A stretch of 64,000 nucleotides of DNA from DASQBT01 sp963746955 (lineage in GTDB: Bacteria; Pseudomonadota; Gammaproteobacteria; Burkholderiales; Thiobacillaceae), in the NCBI GenBank assembly GCA_963746955.1, contig CAVVDR010000012.1:1-64000 (forward strand), read 5' to 3'. Below the pieces are notes generated by a model. The model made no database searches. It worked only from the letters and a program-made list of their open reading frames with translations, and was not told the origin of the DNA. A program made the position numbers and the translations under genes. Below, piece by piece: positions 52,217 to 60,903 of this stretch. Position 1 is the first letter of the stretch. Each line of letters opens with the position of its first letter.

Positions 52217-54610
52217 ATGAATTCTGCGGCTGATTGGTTTGGAAAGATTTCCTGCACATTCACGCTGATTGGCCTGCTGTCCTGTTTAACTCAAGTGGCG
52301 TCAGCAGATACTACCTCGATGAGCACTGCAATTGCGGACAACTTATCCGCCATGGGCATGCCGAATCCAATGGGCATGACAGACCTCAACACGGGGTACG
52401 CGACCACAACGAAAGTGATTGCGCCGTCTGCGGGGCACGAAAAATCCGAGGCCGATGTGCCTGCGTTCGCCACCCAGGTTCCCTTGGCCAAAGAGGACGT
52501 CAGCGATTTTCAGCGCTTCGTGCAAATGGCGACCGGACGCCAATTGAAGCGTTTTGGCCAGGATCTTTTCCGGGAAGTGTCCTCCACGTACGCGCCTGTG
52601 CAGAATACTCCGGTTACACCGGATTATCTCGTCGGGCCGGGTGACGAGCTGCTAATCCGGGCATGGGGCAGCATCAACTTGGAAGTCCGCGCCCCGGTCG
52701 ACCGGAACGGCCAGATCTATGTCCCGAAAATCGGAGCGATCAATGTTGCCGGTATCCGGGCAGGTGACATCGAGTCTTTCCTCAAGAGCAGGATCGGCCG
52801 GGTGTTCCGCAATTTTGACCTCAACGTCACCATGGGGCAGCTTCGTTCCATGCAGATTTACGTTGTCGGCCATGCAAGACGGCCTGGCACTTACACTTTG
52901 TCCAGCCTTTCGACCCTGGTTAACGGATTGTTTTTTTCCGGCGGACCCAATGCGACCGGCACCATGCGCCATATCCAGTTGAAACGCGGCGGCGCAGTTG
53001 TGGCCGATCTGGACCTGTACGATTTCATCACCAAGGGTGACAAGCAAGCCGATATCCATCTCATGCCGGGCGATATCCTGGTAATCCCGCCCGTCGGTCC
53101 GCAGGTCGCGGTCATCGGACCGGAACGGCTGCAGGCAATCTATGAGATCAAGGATGCCCACGAAACCGTCGGCGATGTCGTCCAGTACGGCGGTGGGCTG
53201 CCCGTTTTGACTTCGAAGCATCTGGCCCTGCTGGAACGGCTGGACCCGAACCGCGTCCCGGCGCGTAATATGCAGAGCATCGATCTGGACAAAAAAGGGA
53301 TGAATTTGCCGTTGCAGGATGGCGACATCCTCACCATGCTCTCCGTCAGCCCGGAAATCCCCAATGCCGTCACCCTGAGGGGCAATGTCGCCGCGCCCAT
53401 CCGCTATCCGTACCGGCCCGGCATGCGGGTGCATGACCTGATCCCCAACCGCGAAGCCCTGATTCCGCCCGACTACTTTCAGCGCAAGAACCGTCTTGTG
53501 CAGTTCGATAATGCCGGCAAAGCGGTTGCCGAAGACAAACTCGTCAGCGACGCTGGCTCTCTTGGGCGCAACAACCAGCTTGAGCAGTTCAGCAAGTCGG
53601 GCAGAGAAGTGACGAAAGAGAAACTCATCAACGACGTCAAGACACTGCTTGACGAAGTGAACTGGGAATATGCCGCCATCGAGCGGCTTGATCCCCAGAA
53701 TCTTACTGAGGAACTGATACCGTTCAACCTCGCAAAGGCAATGGAAGGGGACCCCAGGAACAACCTTGCACTCCAGCCCGGCGATGTCGTTACCATCTTT
53801 TCAACCAAGGACGTTCGCGTGCCGCAGGCCAAGACCACCCATCTGGTGCGGGTGGAAGGTGAGGTCGTTTCACCCGGTATCTATCAGGCCCAGCCCGGCG
53901 AAACCTTGCGCCAGTTGGTGATGCGGATAGGCGGACTGACACCGAATGAATATCTCTACGGCGCCCAGTTCTTCCGCGAATCCACCCGCATTGAGCAGCA
54001 GAACAAACTGGATCAGGTGCTGGACCGGATGGAACGGAGCCTGGCCGAGTCGGCGAGCAACCAGACCGCCTCGGCGCTGTCCCCGGAGGATGCCGCTACG
54101 CGCCAGGCCAGCCTGAAATATCAGCAGCAAACCCTGGCAAATATGCGGACTGTCAAGGCCACCGGACGGATCGTGTTGGACATTCCGCCCAATGCCGAAA
54201 GCATCGCGCAACTGCCCGACCTGCCGCTGGAGGATGGCGACCGCCTCTACATTCCGCCGCGACCGTCCGTGGTCCAGGTGATGGGGGGCGTCAACAACGA
54301 AAGCGCCTATATCTACAATCCGGACATGAACGTGAACGCCTACGTCAATCTGGCGGGCGGCCTCTCCGACGACGCCAACAAGGACGGGCTCTATGTGATC
54401 CGGGCGGACGGCAGCGCCATCGCACGCGAAAGCCAGGGCTGGTTCGCCGGCTGGTCACGCAACATGGCCATTTACGCCGGCGACACGATCGTCGTACCGA
54501 TCAGGACCGAAGCGAAATTCAGTTGGACCAAGGAATTCAAGGACTGGACCCAGATCCTGTACCAGTTTGGCCTGGGCGCGGCAGGCATATCCGTTATTAA
54601 GAACCTTTAA
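52217..54610 (+). CDS. SLBB-domain polysaccharide export protein (Wza-like)
   Basis: 797 residues. Signal region MNSAADWFGKISCTFTLIGL; LLSC could be a weak lipobox. The Poly_export domain starts at YLVGPGDELLIRAWGSINLE, then several SLBB beta-grasp domains (MQIYVVGHARRPGTYTLSS; AVTLRGNVAAPIRYPYRPG; VRVEGEVVSPGIYQAQPGE). Residues 425-480 contain a near-duplicate 28-residue unit (NRLVQFDNAG..., NQLEQFSKSG...). It is larger than E. coli Wza/GfcE (about 380 residues), like other extended SLBB exporters. GGAAGAGAG supports the ATG at 52217; starts at 52184-52205 are possible. Confidence 0.9.
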   Translation: MNSAADWFGKISCTFTLIGLLSCLTQVASADTTSMSTAIADNLSAMGMPNPMGMTDLNTGYATTTKVIAPSAGHEKSEADVPAFATQVPLAKEDVSDFQRFVQMATGRQLKRFGQDLFREVSSTYAPVQNTPVTPDYLVGPGDELLIRAWGSINLEVRAPVDRNGQIYVPKIGAINVAGIRAGDIESFLKSRIGRVFRNFDLNVTMGQLRSMQIYVVGHARRPGTYTLSSLSTLVNGLFFSGGPNATGTMRHIQLKRGGAVVADLDLYDFITKGDKQADIHLMPGDILVIPPVGPQVAVIGPERLQAIYEIKDAHETVGDVVQYGGGLPVLTSKHLALLERLDPNRVPARNMQSIDLDKKGMNLPLQDGDILTMLSVSPEIPNAVTLRGNVAAPIRYPYRPGMRVHDLIPNREALIPPDYFQRKNRLVQFDNAGKAVAEDKLVSDAGSLGRNNQLEQFSKSGREVTKEKLINDVKTLLDEVNWEYAAIERLDPQNLTEELIPFNLAKAMEGDPRNNLALQPGDVVTIFSTKDVRVPQAKTTHLVRVEGEVVSPGIYQAQPGETLRQLVMRIGGLTPNEYLYGAQFFRESTRIEQQNKLDQVLDRMERSLAESASNQTASALSPEDAATRQASLKYQQQTLANMRTVKATGRIVLDIPPNAESIAQLPDLPLEDGDRLYIPPRPSVVQVMGGVNNESAYIYNPDMNVNAYVNLAGGLSDDANKDGLYVIRADGSAIARESQGWFAGWSRNMAIYAGDTIVVPIRTEAKFSWTKEFKDWTQILYQFGLGAAGISVIKNL

Positions 54611-54647
54611 TTCTGGCGAACGTCAACCGGCACCGGCAAACCTATCC

Positions 54648-55817
54648 ATGACAGAAAACATCGAAGCCGCGCGAGTGACACCCGAAACCGACGACGACGA
54701 GATCAGCCTGCTGGATATCCTCCAGATCCTGGCGGAAAACGCCCGGCTGTTGATCTTCGGCCCGCTCATCGTCGGGTTGGCCGCTCTGGGTATGGCGTTT
54801 CTGATCACGCCTACCTTCACCGCGACAACCCGGATCGTGACACCGCAGCAGCAGAGCTCGGCCGCCGCGGCGCTGGCGCAACTGGGTGCGCTGGCAGGCG
54901 CGGCCGGTGCGGTGGCCGGCATCAAAAACCCGGCCGACATGTATGTCGCGCTGATCAAAAGCAGAACGATCGCCGACCGTATGCTCGATCGCTTCAAGTT
55001 GATGAATGTGTACCAGGCAAAGTACCGCGAGGACGCTCGCACGAATCTGGCTAGCGAGACCAACATCAATGCCGGCAGGGACGGCTTGATCACCATCGAT
55101 GTAGACGACCACGACCCCAAGCGTGCTGCCGCCATGGCGAATGCCTATGTCGAAGAGTTGTCGGCCCTGACTGGGAGCCTGGCAGTTACCGAGGCACAGC
55201 AGCGTCGGTTGTTTTTCGAGAAGGAACTGGCCAAGGCCAAAGAAAACCTGGCCCGCGCAGAAATCGTCTTGGGCGAGACAGGCATCGGCGAAAATCTGCT
55301 GAAATTCGACCCTAAGGTTCTGGGTGAAGGCTTTGCCACCCTCAAGGCACAGGTGGTGGCCAAGGAAGTGCAGCTATCCAGCATGCGCGGCTACCTCACC
55401 GAAAACAGCCCCGACTTCCGCCAGGCCCAGCAGGAACTGGCCGCGCTGCGCGCACAACTGGCCAAGGCCGATCAGAGCCGGCCCGCCACCGGCAACGCCG
55501 AATATATCAACCGCTACCGCGACTTCAAATATAACGAAGAGCTGTTTGGTCAGCTTGCCAAGCAATACGAACTGGCCAAGATCGACGAATCGCGCGAAGG
55601 CGCAGTGATCCAGGTGGTGGATGTCGCCCAGCCGCCGGAGCGCAAGTCCAAACCCAAGAAGGCGCAGATCGCCATCCTGACCACACTGGCCACTGGCTTT
55701 AGTCTGGTGTTGTTCGTATTTGTCCGCCGCGCACTGCAAAATGCCGACCAGGATCCCGAGCATGCCGCCAAGCTGGCCGCTGTTCGTGCCGGCTTTGCTC
55801 GGGTCTTGAAGTCCTGA
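54648..55817 (+). CDS. Wzz/chain-length determinant family protein
   Basis: 389 residues. N-terminal membrane helix at about 35-55 (LLIFGPLIVGLAALGMAFLI) and a C-terminal one at about 345-365 (IAILTTLATGFSLVLFVFV) enclose a periplasmic coiled-coil region, the PCP co-polymerase plan. The Pro-rich segment VVDVAQPPERKSKPKKA before the second helix is diagnostic. No BY-kinase domain follows (unlike Wzc/Etk), and no kinase gene is in view. Sets chain length or couples polymerisation to the SLBB exporter. Confidence 0.92.
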   Translation: MTENIEAARVTPETDDDEISLLDILQILAENARLLIFGPLIVGLAALGMAFLITPTFTATTRIVTPQQQSSAAAALAQLGALAGAAGAVAGIKNPADMYVALIKSRTIADRMLDRFKLMNVYQAKYREDARTNLASETNINAGRDGLITIDVDDHDPKRAAAMANAYVEELSALTGSLAVTEAQQRRLFFEKELAKAKENLARAEIVLGETGIGENLLKFDPKVLGEGFATLKAQVVAKEVQLSSMRGYLTENSPDFRQAQQELAALRAQLAKADQSRPATGNAEYINRYRDFKYNEELFGQLAKQYELAKIDESREGAVIQVVDVAQPPERKSKPKKAQIAILTTLATGFSLVLFVFVRRALQNADQDPEHAAKLAAVRAGFARVLKS

Positions 55818-56222
55818 GCTTAACAATGCAAGCGTGGTTCACAACCAACCCGGAATTGCTCCATCGCACGACGTTTGGTCGTCCGGGACGTGAGTTTCTT
55901 AGAAAACAATGGACTGCTGGGTTCAGAGGCATTGGGAAACATGCGTCTAACCTGCCGGCCTGCTATCCGCTTTGCCACTCTGGCTTTGAACGTGTTTGCT
56001 GGCGGCATCTTTCTGGCCGTTTTGGTGCTGCTGTTTGCCCAACTCGATATTGGCGGGCGTGAGGTCGAGGCGGCAGCACCGCCAAATTGGGTGCGAGGTG
56101 TGCTGGGGTAGTTTTTGTTCGTGGTTTGCGGTCTGTGGGTCTTCTATTTCTCGTTTCCTATTTCTCGTTGGTGAATCCGTTCTGCAGGGCGTGGCAGCAT
56201 TAAGCGCATTTTCGTGTTCGCC
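55818..56222. other. Gap between Wzz and flippase genes
   Basis: About 405 bp. A 78-codon open frame with one hydrophobic stretch (55875-56111) exists but has no ribosome-binding site and no family resemblance. Two near-repeats CTATTTCTCGTTT/CCTATTTCTCGTTGG lie near 56143-56170. No terminator seen. Confidence 0.45.
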
Positions 56223-57518
56223 ATGAGCGCCATCGATACATCGCGTCTTCGCCGCCTGACTAAAGAGGGCAGTTGGATCGTCATCGGCCAAATCGCAGCG
56301 GTTTCTGGCGCGCTGGTGCTGGTGCGGGTGCTCACCGAATACCTCGACCCGGCGCAATACGGCCAGCTCGCGCTAGGGCTCACCGTAGCGGGCCTAGTGA
56401 ATCAGGTGGTGATGGGCGGCATCACCGCCGGTATCGGTCGGTTTTATTCCATCGCTGCCGAAAAGCAGGACTTGGGCGGTTACCTGCATGCCACGCGATG
56501 GTTGCTGGCCTATGCAACGTTGGCCGTGGTGGTCGTCGGCTCGATCCTGATAGCTTGCTTGTTGTGGTTGAGCTATTCGCAATGGATGGGGCTCGCGGCT
56601 GCAGCGTTGATGTTCTCGGTGCTGAGTGGCTACAACAGCGCGCTCAGCGGCATCCAGAACGCCGCCCGCCAGCGGGCCATAGTGGCCTTCCATGGTGGGC
56701 TGGATGCCTGGCTGAAGATCCTGCTGGCGGTGGGCGTGATGCTATGGCTGGGCACCTCCAGCGCGGCGGTGGTGATCGGCTACATTTGCTCTTCCTTGCT
56801 GGTTACAGCTTCCCAACTCGTCTTTCTGCGCCGCACCATCCCTCCGCATCAAACGCACGCCCCGGATCATCAACGGTGGATGCTTCAGATGTGGGCCTAT
56901 TCGTGGCCCTTCTCTTTCTTTGGAATATTTACCTGGGTGCAACAAGCGTCCGATCGCTGGGCGCTGCAAATCTTTACAGGCTCGTCTGATGTTGGGCATT
57001 TTGCAGTGCTGTTCCAACTCGGCTACACCCCTATCGCTCTTGCCACGGGCATGGCAATGAGTTTCATCGGTCCCATTTTGTATCAGCGGGCAGGAGATGC
57101 CACAAACCATGCCCGCAACCAGCATGTTCACCAGATCTGCCTGCGCATGACCCAGTTCAGTCTGATTGTGACGCTGTTCGGCTTCGCAATCACACTTGCC
57201 GCCCATAAGTTGATCTTCCAGATACTAGTGGCAGCGGAATACCGCGATATATCCTACCTATTGCCATGGGTGGTGTTGGGGGGGGGGCTTTTCGCAGCAG
57301 GGCAGGTGTTGGCCACGAAATTTTTAAGTGAAAATAAAACGACCGAATTAATACCCGTAAAGATCGTCACCTCTTTATTAGCTGTTGCGCTTAATTTTGT
57401 CGGGGCTCATTTTTATGAATTGAATGGCATCGTGGCTGCGATGGTTTTTTTCTCATGCATTCATTTTGGCTGGATTTCAATACTGATATGGCGGTCTATT
57501 GATAAGCAATCACGCTGA
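56223..57518 (+). CDS. Polysaccharide flippase (Wzx-like, MATE/MVF superfamily)
   Basis: 431 residues with about 12 hydrophobic helices. The N-terminus RRLTKEGSWIVIGQIAAVSGALVLVRVLTEYLDPAQYGQLAL is the usual opening of oligosaccharide flippases (Polysacc_synt). It would move undecaprenyl-linked repeat units to the periplasm. A GTG at 56214 is an alternative start. Its last 150 codons become less GC-rich, leading into an AT-rich neighbour, which suggests mixed origins. Confidence 0.9.
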   Translation: MSAIDTSRLRRLTKEGSWIVIGQIAAVSGALVLVRVLTEYLDPAQYGQLALGLTVAGLVNQVVMGGITAGIGRFYSIAAEKQDLGGYLHATRWLLAYATLAVVVVGSILIACLLWLSYSQWMGLAAAALMFSVLSGYNSALSGIQNAARQRAIVAFHGGLDAWLKILLAVGVMLWLGTSSAAVVIGYICSSLLVTASQLVFLRRTIPPHQTHAPDHQRWMLQMWAYSWPFSFFGIFTWVQQASDRWALQIFTGSSDVGHFAVLFQLGYTPIALATGMAMSFIGPILYQRAGDATNHARNQHVHQICLRMTQFSLIVTLFGFAITLAAHKLIFQILVAAEYRDISYLLPWVVLGGGLFAAGQVLATKFLSENKTTELIPVKIVTSLLAVALNFVGAHFYELNGIVAAMVFFSCIHFGWISILIWRSIDKQSR

Positions 57519-57583
57519 ATCATAGCCGTAGCGGGCACGCCCGTTGCTACTTACTTCGAATTACTAATTGTGAGAACCATTCT

Positions 57584-58141
57584 ATGCTTCAGAAGTTGAT
57601 AAAAGTCATAAACAATTTTAGCAGCTATGAGTTCTCAATAAGATTCAAACTCGTTCAGATCTTTAGATACCCATACTTAAAGTTCAGAATCAAAGATTTT
57701 CATAGGTCTTCATACATACACCAATCTGTAAGTATTGGTAACTACAAGAACATTCACATAGGAAGAAATGTACATATACACAGAAATTCTGTTATTTGGG
57801 GAGAGTTGGCTGCTCTCAATAATGTAAGTATTGGGCCAGGCAATTATATTTATGGAATTGTAAAGTTTGGTCATCATGTTATGACTGCACCGGGTTGCGT
57901 TTTTGTTGGTGGTAGCCATGGATTTGAAAGTACAGATGAACCAATGATACTGCAAAATTGTTTCAATAATGGAGGGGTGGTAATTGGCAATGATGTATGG
58001 ATAGGGGCCAATAGCACAGTTCTAGACGGTGTTGAAATAGGGAATGGAGTAATTGTAGGCGCTGGTAGCGTAGTTACTAAAAATGTTGAACCCTACACAA
58101 TTGTTGCAGGCGTCCCTGCAAGGTTAATCAAACAGAGATAG
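57584..58141 (+). CDS. Hexapeptide-repeat acyltransferase (WbbJ/LacA-like)
   Basis: 185 residues. Left-handed beta-helix repeats are obvious (VSIGNYKNIHIGRNVHIHRN; GGVVIGNDVWIGANSTVLDG; VEIGNGVIVGAGSVVTKNV), and the catalytic His lies in VGGSHGFES. The ending IVAGVPARLIKQR is typical of O-acetyltransferases of surface sugars. The coding sequence is strikingly AT-rich compared with all neighbours, so it was probably acquired separately. Acceptor sugar unknown. Confidence 0.9.
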   Translation: MLQKLIKVINNFSSYEFSIRFKLVQIFRYPYLKFRIKDFHRSSYIHQSVSIGNYKNIHIGRNVHIHRNSVIWGELAALNNVSIGPGNYIYGIVKFGHHVMTAPGCVFVGGSHGFESTDEPMILQNCFNNGGVVIGNDVWIGANSTVLDGVEIGNGVIVGAGSVVTKNVEPYTIVAGVPARLIKQR

Positions 58142-58148
58142 CGTCACC

Positions 58149-58844
58149 ATGTTCAACAAAAATATCAACGAACTCAACCGCCAGGCTTGGCTTAAGCAAA
58201 CCCTCGCCAACCTCCCCAAAGGCGCGCGTATTCTTGATGCCGGTGCTGGCGAATTGAAGAATCGCCAACACTGCGGTTACTTGGAATATGTCTCACAGGA
58301 TTTCTGTCAGTATGAAGGCATCGGAGGGGGGGCAACCGATGAAGGCTTGCAGATGAAATCCTGGGACACCAGCCGCATTGATCTGGTCAGCGACATCACC
58401 GGCATTCCTGCGCCCGATGCTAGTTTTGACGCCATAGTTTGCAGTGAAGTGTTGGAGCATGTGCCCGAACCCACCCATGCGCTCGACGAATTCGCGCGTC
58501 TGCTAAAGCCAGGTGGCAAGTTGATTCTCACCGCGCCCTTTGCCTCTCTCGTGCACATGGCCCCACACCACTACTGCAGCGGGTTTTCGCGCTACTGGTA
58601 TGAATACCATCTGGCCTTGCGCGGTTTCAAGATCGTCGAACTTACCGCTAACGGCGACTGGTTTGCCTTTATCCAGCAGGAGCTGATGCGCCTCGGCAGC
58701 ATGGAACGTCAGCGCGGCAACTGGGCCTGGCCGCTGGCGTATGCCTATGGGTTGCTGGGAATGCTGTATTTCAAATTGCGCGCCAACCGACGGGCGGAAG
58801 ACCTCGCGTGCTTTGGCTGGCACTGCGTTGTGGTAAAAAATTGA
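58149..58844 (+). CDS. Class I SAM-dependent methyltransferase
   Basis: 231 residues. The SAM motif is ILDAGAGELKNRQHC near residue 26, motif II IVCSEVLEHVPEP near 100, and motif III LLKPGGKLILTAPFAS near 125. HHYCSGFSRYWYEYHL after it is usual in polysaccharide-locus methyltransferases. The target (a sugar or lipid carrier) is unknown. GC-rich again, unlike the preceding gene, and only 7 nt from it. Confidence 0.9.
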   Translation: MFNKNINELNRQAWLKQTLANLPKGARILDAGAGELKNRQHCGYLEYVSQDFCQYEGIGGGATDEGLQMKSWDTSRIDLVSDITGIPAPDASFDAIVCSEVLEHVPEPTHALDEFARLLKPGGKLILTAPFASLVHMAPHHYCSGFSRYWYEYHLALRGFKIVELTANGDWFAFIQQELMRLGSMERQRGNWAWPLAYAYGLLGMLYFKLRANRRAEDLACFGWHCVVVKN

Positions 58845-58864
58845 GGTAGACAGAGAAACAATCG

Positions 58865-59683
58865 ATGATCAGAAGACTCATTCGCTCAGCCATCGAGCCC
58901 TTCCCGGCAGTGGCGCTGTTTCTGCGTAACATGCGTGACTTGCTTGATCAACGCGACCCGCCAAGCCCGACACCGTGGGGCTTTACCCTGGCGGGCCACA
59001 AAACGATGGCGGCTGGGACGTTCGAGCCGGAGGAAACCACCTTGGTACGCAAGCTGCTGCAAGAGGTGGACGTGCTGGTCAATGTCGGCGCCAATGTGGG
59101 TTATTACTGCTGCCACGCTTTAAGCCTGGGTAAGCCAGTCATTGCCGTCGAACCCATCGCTCGCAATTTGCACTACCTACTAAAGAATATCCGCAACAAT
59201 GGCTGGGCCAGCCAGGCACAGGTGTTCTCGGCCGCACTCGGTAGTGACACCGATATCCTGGAAATGTGGGGAGGGAGGACGGGTGCCTCGCTCGTCAAAG
59301 GCTGGGCATCCATTCCCGAGGGCTATGTAACACAGGTGCCGGTGTTGAGCCTGGATCGAGTCCTCGGAAATTCGTTACAAGGGAAGCGAGCCTTGATATT
59401 GGTCGATATCGAAGGCGCGGAATTCATGATGCTGCAAGGTGCCACACAGACCTTGGCTAACGAGCCGCCCCCGATCTGGATGGTGGAGATTTCAACCAGT
59501 GAACACCAACCGGCGGGCGTACCCATGAACCCGGATTTTGCAAATTCCTTCGAAATGTTTCTTACAAGAGGCTACCAGGCCTTCACGGCAGACGAGTCAA
59601 TGAAGCAAATAACACGGCAAACCGTGGCCGAGGTGGTGGGTGGGAAGCGCAAACTGGAAACGCATAATTTTGTGTTTCGTTGA
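58865..59683 (+). CDS. FkbM-family methyltransferase
   Basis: 272 residues. VNVGANVGYYCCHALSLGK is the SAM-binding signature, followed by VIAVEPIARNLHYLLKNI, and LILVDIEGAEFMMLQGA is the FkbM-domain motif (DxEG). FkbM members O-methylate sugars or polyketides; here a sugar of the surface polymer is likely. Normal length, GAGGTAGAC upstream. Confidence 0.9.
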   Translation: MIRRLIRSAIEPFPAVALFLRNMRDLLDQRDPPSPTPWGFTLAGHKTMAAGTFEPEETTLVRKLLQEVDVLVNVGANVGYYCCHALSLGKPVIAVEPIARNLHYLLKNIRNNGWASQAQVFSAALGSDTDILEMWGGRTGASLVKGWASIPEGYVTQVPVLSLDRVLGNSLQGKRALILVDIEGAEFMMLQGATQTLANEPPPIWMVEISTSEHQPAGVPMNPDFANSFEMFLTRGYQAFTADESMKQITRQTVAEVVGGKRKLETHNFVFR

Positions 59684-59698
59684 TATCAGGGCCTGAAC

Positions 59699-60592
59699 TT
59701 GTCACGTATACAAATCATCCCCCGCATCTTCGGGGGCCTCGGCAACCAGCTTTTTTGTTATGCTGCCGCCCGTCGACTGGCATTGGTGCACAACGCCGAA
59801 CTAATCATCGACGATGTCAGCGGCTTCATACGCGACCACACCCACCAGCGCCACTTCCAACTCGACCATTTCAGCATCCCCTGCCGTAAGGCAACGGCGG
59901 CAGAGCGGCTGGAGCCGTTTGCACGATTTCGGCGTTATTTCAAGCGCCGTCTCAATCGGCGGCTACCGTTCGAGGAACGCGGCTACATTGTGCAAGAGGT
60001 CATCGACTTCGACCCGCGATTGTTGCAGGTCAAGTTGTGCGGCACGGTGTATCTGGAAGGGTATTGGCAAAGCGAGGGCTACTTCAAAGATGTCGAGCCA
60101 ACGATCCGATCAGACCTGCGAATCAAGCCACCCATCAACAGGACCAACTTGGAGATGGCCGCCAGAATCCACGATTGCCTGGCCGTCGCGGTGCATGTGC
60201 GTTTCTTCGATGCGCCGAGTCGGGGCGGCATCAACAATGCCTCCGGTGAATACTACGCTCGCGCTGTGGCGCAGATGGAGACCTTCGCGCATGGGGCGCA
60301 TTACTTTGTGTTTTCCGACCAGCCCGACGCCGCCCGTGCGCGCATTCCATTGCCTGATGCACGCATCACCTGTGTGGCGCACAACCAGGGTGATGCCAAC
60401 GCCTACGCTGATCTGTGGCTGATGCGCCAGTGCCAACACTTTATCATCGCCAACAGCACCTTCAGTTGGTGGGGGGCGTGGTTGGCTGAAAATGCCGGCA
60501 AGATCATTATCGCTCCCGGTTTTGAACTGCGCGAAGGTGTCGCCTGGTGGGGGTTTGATGGATTGATTCCGCAGGGATGGATCAAGTGTTGA
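59699..60592 (+). CDS. Alpha-1,2-fucosyltransferase-like (GT11) glycosyltransferase
   Basis: 297 residues. GGLGNQLFCYAAARRLA at residues 12-28 is the GT11 start, HFQLDHFSIP and YLEGYWQSEGYF follow, and ANSTFSWWGAWLAE is the C-terminal GT11 motif. The usual HxRRGDY donor motif is altered to HVRFFDAPSRGG, so GDP-fucose use is not certain. TTG at 59699 is the apparent start with AGGG upstream; no ATG fits. manC earlier in the window makes GDP-mannose, the precursor of GDP-fucose. Confidence 0.85.
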   Translation: MSRIQIIPRIFGGLGNQLFCYAAARRLALVHNAELIIDDVSGFIRDHTHQRHFQLDHFSIPCRKATAAERLEPFARFRRYFKRRLNRRLPFEERGYIVQEVIDFDPRLLQVKLCGTVYLEGYWQSEGYFKDVEPTIRSDLRIKPPINRTNLEMAARIHDCLAVAVHVRFFDAPSRGGINNASGEYYARAVAQMETFAHGAHYFVFSDQPDAARARIPLPDARITCVAHNQGDANAYADLWLMRQCQHFIIANSTFSWWGAWLAENAGKIIIAPGFELREGVAWWGFDGLIPQGWIKC

Positions 60593-60638
60593 CCTTGAAA
60601 CTGCCCATGAACAAACTACTTACACAAGAATACTTTTC

Positions 60639-60842
60639 ATGACACCAAGGCTTCTCGATTGCCTTTGCAAACCTATCACCAAATCACCGTTGCACCTTGT
60701 AAATACGGTTTCTGACAGAGGCGGAAATATGCAATCTGGGGATCTGATTTCGTTATCTGGAAAGCGCCACCCAATCATCAATGGTATTCCTCGCTTTGTT
60801 GAGTATGTGCCAATAACCGGGGCCACTTTTGCATTCCACTAA
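60639..60842 (+). pseudogene. Truncated methyltransferase (Trm112-like N-terminus only)
   Basis: 67 codons. The start (LLDCLCKPITKSPLHLV) and GDLISLSGKRHPIINGIPRFVE resemble the zinc-ribbon/Trm112-like N-terminus that heads many polysaccharide-locus methyltransferases. The reading frame then ends after 20 further codons, where about 200 residues of methyltransferase should follow. The remaining sequence to the asnB leader does not restore it. Confidence 0.7.
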
Positions 60843-60903
60843 TATTGTTTTCTACGATTATCGTCTTGTTGCTTCTGGAATTTAATTCTGGGGGAGGAAC
60901 CTA

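Noticed and set aside
55875..56111. 78-codon frame with one hydrophobic stretch
   Set aside because: No ribosome-binding site, no homology that I recognise, and it lies in a gap with simple repeats.
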